DNA of 64,000 bases from NCBI GenBank assembly GCA_024364735.1, contig JAGFNQ010005198.1:18983-82982 (forward strand). The letters run 5' to 3'. The notes under the pieces are model-generated. The model did not search any database and was not told the origin of the DNA. It saw only the letters and a program-made list of their open reading frames with translations. Source of the DNA: Boesenbergia rotunda. Taxonomy: Eukaryota > Streptophyta > Magnoliopsida > Zingiberales > Zingiberaceae. A program made the position numbers and the translations under genes. Positions 56,602 through 64,000 of the stretch are shown piece by piece (position 1 is the stretch's first letter; each line of letters opens with the position of its first letter).

Positions 56602-58617
56602 CCATAGAGACTATATGAAAGTCTAGGGAGATCATATCAAGAATAAACAACAAATATTAATAGAGGTATAGTAAGGCAGATATAACGTATAAACTTACTG
56701 TTATTTATAACTAACCATGCATAGCAATATGACAATATCAAAAGAGATAAGTCAGAGGTACCCACCTCAAGAGAGATGCCCATATCAGAAAAGAACCTTC
56801 AGTCCGATAATCAGCAATGATAAACCCAATCAATGCCCTGTATCAATGACATAATGTTTAGCTACAATAATAAATGTCAACTTACAACATAACTACAACC
56901 TATTAAAGACCATCCCAAAGGTAATACATTACCATGAAATTCAAGCCAATTTTCCTTAACTCCAAACATGTCTACATGGCGCGAATCCCAAGCTCAACCA
57001 ACCACTCTACATTATCCATGGTACAATACCTAGGATCAAAGGTAAACAAAACTAGACAACCATTCCGTCCAACTCAAGAATTACACCAGTCACCAAAATC
57101 CTTATCAAATGAACAACAATCATTTCCTCATTGATTTACACCATTCCTCACCAATTCACATAAGCACGGAAGCCATTTCCAACAGTTCACGGTAAACATC
57201 TCATCTCTATGCACAATTTGAAACCACCCATCCCAAAATCTTTGCAATTCACAGGCCCAACACAAACAAATCGACCATCCAAGATTAATAAACCAAAAGC
57301 CTATTCGTATCCAAGAAAATGCACGGCAAGATCGGAGAATCAACCACACCACCATCCTCAAGATCGTAAACAACCAATCGCAGCCTAATCCAAACCACAT
57401 CATCTCATCCAAATCAAAACCCACAGCAGAAATCCAAATTTTCCAAGAACAGAACAACTAAACAAAATTGGGATTTCCATATTCTAACAAATCCCACATC
57501 AAAGCCTTCAAGCCACAGCATCTCACAAGATCAAAAGCACCTGCCAAAACCAACATCACCGCAGGACACAACTCCAAAAATGAAATCTCTATCAGCACTA
57601 CAATTTACAGCAACCTAATCGATCAACACATCCCCAACCGTGTACTCCACTGCAACTACACCATAAAACAACCAAAACAGAACTATCCCTAAAGCTCCAG
57701 TCCACTTCATTAACCACAGATTACCAAAATGATCTCAAAAATGGATTTATACTACCACCCATCATCAATCGACAAAGCCCATAGGTACAATTAACAACAT
57801 ACAAACTTTACCTGAGATTTGTGCCAGAAAGTATGACATGCGATGAGTGTTAGGCTCGATTCTGGATCAGGAGAAGAACAAGAATCGCAATGAGGGAGGG
57901 CCACGATTTAGGGTAGTGCAAGGAGAGACTACACCACCGGCATGCTAGCGTGTACAAGGGAAAAGGCAGCAGCCTCTGGTGCCTAATAATCGATCGGCGT
58001 CGGTGAAGGGCAGTGTGGCGATGTCGGCAACGACGGAAGGGAAAACGGAAGAGAAGCTCGATGATGTGGAGATGAGAGACAAGACGGAAACACACCGAAG
58101 TATGGCACTCTTGCTCACGGCCGGAGAGGGGTCGACAGCGTCCATGTGATCTCGAGGGAGAAGAGCACGGGAGAGGGAGGCGCGACGATGGATTCGTGAA
58201 GCTTAGGGGAGAGGAAGGGCTGAGTGGAAGTTTTAGGGCATGAGAGAAGAGAAGAGTTTATAAAAGGATGGTCTTTTTGCAGAAAAGTCCCTCAACTTCA
58301 TGAAATCAAAATCATGCCTTTAGAGTTGGGTTTTTAACTGTTTAAACCCTGTAAATTTATATAATACACCTCAAATCTCTATGGTTAGATATTTTATCCT
58401 CTTAACCCCTTAGCTTTAGCCAAAACTCAAAGCTCGTCCTCAATTTTTAAGATATATTTTTAGTTTAGACTTTTAGGATTAAATATCAAGCAATTTAATC
58501 CTTCGAAGTTTAAGAATTCACCTTAAACTATTTTCCTAGTCCGATAAATCCCAATTTTTTCCATGTAAATACTCCGAAAAATTTATTCTACCAGTTTTTA
58601 GTTGGTCGTATTTAACA

Positions 58618-59086
58618 TTGTGTATATACTAATATAAATATACACCGTGTGATTTTGCGATTGTCTTTCAAAATATAGATGTATTTTATCCAAAAGCAAA
58701 GCATTAAATATACATCCTAGCAATCTCCCACTTATACTCAATGACTTTGCTGCTTTTAAAATGCCATACATCTGACCCTTTTATCCTTCACATGCCTAAA
58801 AGCTCTCACTACCAAGCCCTTAGTGAAAAGATCTCCCTAGGTCATCCTCTGATGTAATCTAGCCAACAAGAACTATTCCTCTCCTGGATGGTACTCACGC
58901 TTTATGTGTTTACTTGCCTTATGAACTCATGATTCCTTCAAGTTTGCAACTGTACTATTTTAATCACAACAAAATGTGATAGCCCTGAGCAAACCAAAAT
59001 TACATCGAAGTCCATCTTGAGGTTCCTGAACCATGTAGCTCTTTTGGCTGTCTGAGAGACTGCCAACCATCCAGCTTCCATGGTGG
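58618..59086 (-). pseudogene. Copia pol tail and LTR start, minus strand
   Basis: The minus strand from 59086 gives EAGWLAVSQTAKRATWFRNLKMDFDV, a decayed RNase H block (compare EAEYIA...), then a scrambled remainder. It ends with a polypurine tract (AAGTGGGAGAT, 58723-58734) and the first 105 bases of an LTR (TGCTAGGATGTATATTT, ending at 58722) that match the start of LTR-E at 59087. Cut by LTR-F at 58617. Confidence 0.65.
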
Positions 59087-60871
59087 TGTTAGGATGTATA
59101 CTAAAAGTCTTGCCTTTTGGTTAGGATACATCTACATTTTAAAGAGAATCACAAAATCACATAGTGCATGTTTATATTAGTATGTGCACAAACTGTCTGA
59201 TGCTTGGCATTGTAGATAACATGGTGCATGGTGTCGCACAGAAGATCATGTTATCAGGTTCCTTGTTGAAGCATAAGAAAGAGGCTCACAACCAAGATGG
59301 AGTTGGACAAACCATTAGGATGGTTGTAGTGTAATTAGGTGTGGTTTATCTTAACCATAAAATTACACTAGTGTACTTTGTGTGCATTGAGTAGGACCAA
59401 AAGAGAGGTCATCCAATTTTGTACTGACTAAGTAAATTGGATTAGACCTCGGATAATATTATGGAGTACGATCTCTTAATCCTGAAATAATGACTGGAAT
59501 ATATTATTAATTATTATTTCTTTGATTTACCAATGAGCGAGATCTATTTTGTTAGATCGATAGGCCCGGTAAGTTGGGAGATAATATTAATTATATAGTG
59601 TGTCATGATTATTGACGGAATTTGTGTCCTGGTGAGTCGGGATGATGATGCCCCCTTGGTGAGCTCAAAAGGATCGTCATGACAAATCTTGCAAGTGGAC
59701 TATGGTCCGACATGATGAAAAGGTTGAGTGGTACTAATCAAGGATCAATAGGATAATTAATTTAATTATCAGTAAATTAAATTAATTATCGGGCATACGA
59801 TATCATAAACATAGGGAGATGGATGACTCGTAATATGTGGAGCCCATATGAAAATATGGGGGTTGGTGAGGAACTACAATGGGATCCTTTAGTGGAATGT
59901 ATCACCATTAATGGATCGGGTTTGGATCCATTAGCGGGTCAAGAACCAACTCCTCCTCATGGTCCTTATCTTAGCCCTATAAATACCCCATAGGAGTCCT
60001 GAAATGGTGTAAATGAATTAATCCACAATTAATTGGAATTTTCCAATTAATTAAAACCCTTACCTCTCTCTCCCAAAACCTCTCTCACCTAGGGCGTCGG
60101 CGGCCGGTGGAAGAGAAGGGCTAAACCCTTCTTCTTTCTTTGGTTTTCTTCTCTCCTTCAAGGTTGCTGCCGATCATAGAGCAAGGGAGGAGTCATCTTC
60201 ATCCCTTGGTGGCGCACGGCAAGAAGGGAGGAAGGAGAACTCGGCGGCGCAAGTGGGAAAGGTCGGCACCGCCGGTGGAGGAGGAAAGAAGCCTCTCTTC
60301 TCTTCTTCTTCCACTCTCTTCTTCTACATCCTCTGCTGCGATCTTCATAGGACAAGGAGAAGCTCCCTTCACCTTTGTGGCGCACGGAAGTGGAGGAGGA
60401 AGGAGGGTGGCGTGCCGACGAGGGAGGGTTTTTCCTTTGGTGTTTGTCGCCGAAAAAAAGAGAGGCCGACGGAACTTCATCCTCCTTGCAAGCTCTTGGC
60501 CATGAGATAGGAGGCGAACAGAGAGGTTGGCGTGGGTTGTGGTGAAGGACAGGTGCTCCTCTTCTCAACTTCATCATCATCTCCTTGAAGGGTCGCCGGC
60601 GGTGAGCCAAACCCTAACCCTAGGGTTTGGTATTTTGGCGCAAAGTAAGGAGGAGAGGAAGGATTAATTCAAGGCCTTGGGTGACTCCGTGTCTTGGTAG
60701 ATCATCGCCCACACGACGTCCAGGAGGGGAGGGTCATAAGGTAGAAGACTGCGAGGTAAACGGCGAGGTATAACTCTCCCGAGCATCATTTTTCCATTCG
60801 TATGTTTTATTGTGCCATGCTTATTTACCTCGTCATTTTATATATGTTTGTTAACTATTTTGATTCGTTAT
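59087..60871 (+). mobile_element. LTR-E, plus strand, about 1.8 kb, 3' end cut
   Basis: Starts TGTTAGGATGTATACTAAAAG. TATA (CTATAAATACCCC) lies near 59981, followed by a long leader rich in CTCTCTC and GGCGGCGG. It is interrupted or ended at 60871 by a family-A LTR. Overlapping frames at 60140-60610 on both strands are arginine/serine-rich translations of the leader, and none has a known domain. Confidence 0.65.
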
Positions 60872-62222
60872 TGTTGGATCGAGTAAACACGATAGAGGGG
60901 GGGTGAATATCGTGAAAGCGTTTCGGATTAGAAATGAGAATGCGCAGCGGAAATTTAAACAAAACACACGGAACACACGTATTTTTACTTGGTTCTGAGT
61001 CGCGGTCGGCTCCTACTCCAAGGCCCACAGTCCTTGATAGTTTATTGCGGACAATTCTATAATGCGCAAAGATTTACAAAGATTGTTACAATAGTAGTGC
61101 AATAAAGAAAATTATACTCTTCATTACCGACGCCCGATGTGGATTGTACTTCGGAGCAGAGGGTCGTCATCGGCGCTAGAATCTCAAGATCGGAGGTTTC
61201 CGGAGCAGAGCGCTTGAACGAAGAGCGTAAAGGTGTTGGAAAACTGATGTGTTGAAGCCTTGGGGTCGAGCCCCTTTTATAGCACTCCTGGGGGTGCCCT
61301 GGACGCTGGGGGCGCCTGACACGTGCCTTCGGATCCGAGAAATCTTATCCGAAGCTCGGTCAGCGCTTATCCCTCCAGAATCGGCCTCGGAGCTGACGGG
61401 GGTGCCCGGGACACTAGGGTCGCCCTCCTTGACTTGGTCTGTTGGCTTCTGGTTACTTTGCTTCAATTACTTTGACCTTGGGCGCCCGGGGCCTCCGGGG
61501 CGCCCTGCTTACTGCAGTATCGAAGCAACTCTTGCTTCCTTGTTTTGCCTTGACCTTGGGGGCGCCCGGGAGACTAGGGGCGCCTTGCCTAGCTGTCTGC
61601 CCCTCTCTTTTGGGCCGTTCTGAGCTGCAGAAACACATTCCTTCGGTCCTGCATTCAAGGTTAGTTCCAAAATAGCAAAGCAAGAGTATTAGATAATTTT
61701 TTACAGCCGTAGCTGTCTTGGTTCTGACTTCGGGTCTCCCAAATGGAACCCTAGGTCGAACCGATGCCTACTTTTCCCTCGACGGGGAACGCATCCTCAC
61801 CTACTCCTCTCAGGAGAGTTTACCTTTTGCAAAACCAGCTCCTCCGGTTGGACTTTTGCCCAGCAGTCCTTCGCCAAGTGCCTAGCAGCCCTTCGCCAGG
61901 TCTTCGGTACCAAGCAGTCCTTCGCCAGGTGCCTAGCAGCCCTTCGGCAGGTCTTAGATTCCCAGCAGCCCTTCGCCAGGTGCCTAGCAGTCCTTCGCCA
62001 AGTCTTAGACTCCTAGTAGCCCTTCGCTAGGTTTCCAGCAGCCCTTCACTAGGTTTTAGGGTTTCGATGCCTAGCAATCCTTCGCTAGGTGCCCAGCTGC
62101 CCTTCCCCAGGACTTCTTTCTGCACACTCAGTGAACACATTAGACCAAAATAACATCTTAACTTTTGAACCCTTTGCCATTATCAAAACCCAGGTTCGAC
62201 TTAGGTGCTACCTGCACCAACA
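60872..62222 (-). mobile_element. Family-A 3' LTR, minus strand (1351 bp)
   Basis: Minus strand TGTTGGTGCAGGTAGCACC to TACTCGATCCAACA. Contains hairpin array (61848-62112), GGGCGCCC pairs (61290-61590), CTATAAAAGG at about 61276 and the C-run near 60896. A polypurine tract (62223-62236, minus strand) adjoins, so it is the 3' LTR of the element extending to the right. Confidence 0.9.
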
Positions 62223-63479
62223 ATCTCCCCCTTTTTGATTTATGGTAACCCAGTTCAAAAAGTTAAGTTTAAGGAATAACAGGTAAAAATGCCAATTTAA
62301 TTTTCTCCCCCTGGAACAAATCTCCCCCTAGATTTTTCAAGGGTTCGCGAAGTTTGAAAAAAAATTTCTAAGTTTTAAGAAAAGGAATGATTTTTCAATA
62401 CTTAGAACATTTTTAAAAAATGTAAGTTAGAAAATATTTTCCAAAAACAATTTTTGGGTTGGGTACTTGGAAAATTTATACTTAGAGAATTTACACTTAG
62501 AAAATTTTCAATTAAATACTTAGTTTTCACACTTTAGAAAATTTTCTAAACTTCTTCTGAAGTTTTTAATACAAAAAGAATTTTTTACCATATTTTTGAG
62601 TTGTGAAAAAATTGTCCAACCTCATTAGCACTTTAGAAAGTTTTCAAGAAAATTTTGAAATTAAAACATAGAAATTAGTGAAATTTAAATTAAGTACTTA
62701 GAGAAATTTTGAAAATAGCTTAAGTCAAGTACTTAGAAATAATTTTGAAAATAATTTAATACAATTGACTTAAGGGATTTTACTTTTTGAAATTTTACTT
62801 TTTGAAAAAGGAGATGAGTAAAGTTTTGAAATTCAAAAAAAAATTTAAACCTTCTCTCCTTTCCAATCTCTCCCCCTTTGCCATATATCAAAAAAACAAT
62901 ATAGTAAAAAAATATAGCAAAAGAAGTAAGGTGATGTACTGAACCAATTCAAGGTTTAAACTGAACCAAATCAATTTGAATTATCTCTTTCGGGTCCTGT
63001 CTAACCCAATTAGCTACTTACTAACTGTTATAAACAGTAGTTTTCGCTAGGGTTAGTCAAGTTAAGTGTTCTGTTCAAGTTAAATTTTCTAAGCTTGACA
63101 CTTAACCTGATTACTGTTTAATTTGTATTTAGTACCCCAATTACTGCAGATGCACTGACTTAAAGCATCTTGAATTAAGGTAAAGACCTAAGCATCTCAA
63201 CCCATTCTAGGTTATCAATCAAAGTACCCTAAGGTGCTTGTGAGATGCTAGCTTCTAGATCTATAGGTGCATGCAGTTCTAGGGTTAGGGCCTAAGCTAA
63301 GTCCATTTGCGAAAGAGCCCTTAGTTTTGAAAGGGGGTAATTTTTCTTAAGAAAAACTAAGTCGAAAGAAAAAAATCATTTTAAAAAATGCATAAAGAAA
63401 ATGATTTTTCAAAATTAAGTAGGAATTGATTTTAAAATCAAGTAATAAAGCAGTTTAAAAAAACAGAAGTAGAGCAAAC
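62223..63479 (-). other. 3' non-coding region of pol-bearing family-A element
   Basis: Aligns with 40484-41802 of A' along its length. Includes the stem-loop 63191-63249 and AAGTACTT-like words (62380-62760). No gene. Confidence 0.75.
63191..63249 (-). other. Stem-loop with AGCATCTCA/TGAGATGCT arms
   Basis: Nine-base perfect arms; the counterpart of 40704-40763, about 230 nt after the pol stop. Confidence 0.55.
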
Positions 63480-64000
63480 CTATTCTACCAAGCATAACCC
63501 TAACTGTCTTCTTAGTGAGCTGAACTCAAACTCAGGTAAGGGTTTGGTGAATATATCAGCTAAGTTAGATTTTGAGTCTACATGCTTAAGGACTATCTCA
63601 CCCCTGGCTACGTGATCTCTTACGAAGTGGTGTTTAACTTCTATGTGTTTAGTTCTGGAGTGTTGGATTGGATTCTTAGTTAGATTAATTGAGCTTATAT
63701 TGTCAATGTAGACTTGAGTTTGGGTGTAGTTGAGCTGGAAGTCTTTAAGAGTGTGCATCATCCATAAGAGTTGTGACACACACTCTCCTAAGGCTACACA
63801 CTCTCCTAAGACAAAATACTCAGTTTCAGTTGTGGATAGAGCTACACAGTGTTATTTTCTACTGCACCGACTTACTAGACTATTTCCTAACAGTTAGCAG
63901 CTTCCACTTGTACTCTTTCTAACTAGTTTACAACCAGCATAGTCAGAATCCGAGTATCCTGACAAGTCAAAAGTTGAGGTCCTAGGATACCAAATCCCTA
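63480..64000 (-). pseudogene. Copia pol, RNase H end, family-A element (runs off window)
   Basis: Minus strand: YSDSDYAGCKLVRKSTSG (about 63950), ALSTTETEYFVLGECV, SQLLWMMHTLKDF, NLTKNPIQHSRTKHIEVKHH, DVARGEI-like HVARGEIVLKHVDSKSNLADI and FTKPLPEFEFSSLRRQLGLC to the stop at 63480. These are the RNase H blocks of Ty1/copia, close to D (43088-43698). Stops occur near 63898 and 63857, and an 18-bp tandem duplication (LGECVA then LGECVS) near 63775-63810 adds six residues. It shows that the family-A LTR group includes pol-bearing members. Confidence 0.85.

Larger units (their letters stand above)
53833..58617 (-). mobile_element. Very long LTR of element F, minus strand, split by solo A LTR
   Basis: On the minus strand TGTTAAATACGACC (ending 58617) to GGGGCATGACA (53833). 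Subtracting the solo LTR it is about 3.3 kb, in the range of Del/Tekay-type chromovirus LTRs; the clade is inferred only from length and the CTCGGGGCATGACA-type end. A TATA box (TTTATAAACTC) lies near 58256 on the minus strand, followed by a C/T-rich leader. Apparent frames here (57850-58145, 54576-54833) lie in the leader and have no known domain. Confidence 0.6.

Noticed and set aside
57850..58145. Possible host gene start (MDAVDPSPAVSKSAIL) with upstream TATA
   Set aside because: It sits in the leader part of LTR-F; the frame ends quickly and no exon-like continuation was found in 53833-57840.
60140..60610. Overlapping open frames of 121-150 residues on both strands
   Set aside because: Arginine/serine-rich translations of the GC-rich leader of LTR-E, with no domain, open on both strands at once.

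Overview
The window is repeat-saturated nuclear DNA from a flowering plant, probably a large-genome monocot. Species cannot be read from it. Almost every base belongs to LTR retrotransposons nested in one another, and I found no host gene, rRNA or functional tRNA gene. Evidence for a plant source: Ty1/copia SIRE-type and Ty3/gypsy chromovirus-type polyproteins, primer-binding sites matching initiator tRNA-Met, a Mutator-like element with a 9-bp target duplication, and TATA-bearing LTRs.

Layout. 1-4403: two long LTRs of one family (G) facing each other around a non-coding spacer. 4404-5246: truncated family-A LTR. 5247-17984: a gag-only copia-type element (B), split by an almost complete Ty3/gypsy chromovirus (C, 6537-15561, TSD AATGG). 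17985-21187: minus-strand copia gag debris holding a solo LTR (19091-20775, TSD AATTA). 21188-23519: 5' end of a Tat-like gypsy element. 23834-44875: a decayed SIRE-type element (D), split by a second element A' (30211-43087, TSD ATATT). A' is itself split inside gag by a 4.6-kb foldback Mutator-like element (32872-37447, TSD ATTTCTTTT). 44876-51614: a second, minus-strand chromovirus (C2), ending at a single N. 51616-58617: a truncated A LTR, then the very long LTR of another element (F) carrying a solo A LTR (55123-56601, TSD CCATA). 58618-60871: LTR-E pieces. 60872-64000: the 3' end of a pol-bearing family-A element on the minus strand.

How the parts work together. A' has LTRs, PBS, PPT and gag but no pol. 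In place of pol it carries a separate gene (39044-40289) with its own TATA box, a probable 85-bp intron and a protein unlike Gag or Pol. The pol-bearing relative at the right edge is the kind of element that could supply reverse transcriptase and integrase in trans. Element B also has gag without pol.

Most unusual signal. Family-A and family-D LTRs share a two-module layout with different sequences. Module 1 is an array of about 20-nt hairpins near the LTR start whose stems vary from unit to unit while pairing is kept and the loop is constant (GAAGGA in A, TTGGAGG in D). Module 2 is a set of strong palindromes upstream of the core promoter (GGGCGCCC pairs in A, GATCGGTC/GACCGATC in D). Module 2 of each family appears again inside that same family's element: upstream of the extra gene in A', and downstream of pol in D. 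This looks like a family-specific cis-acting system and is the best candidate here for undescribed biology.
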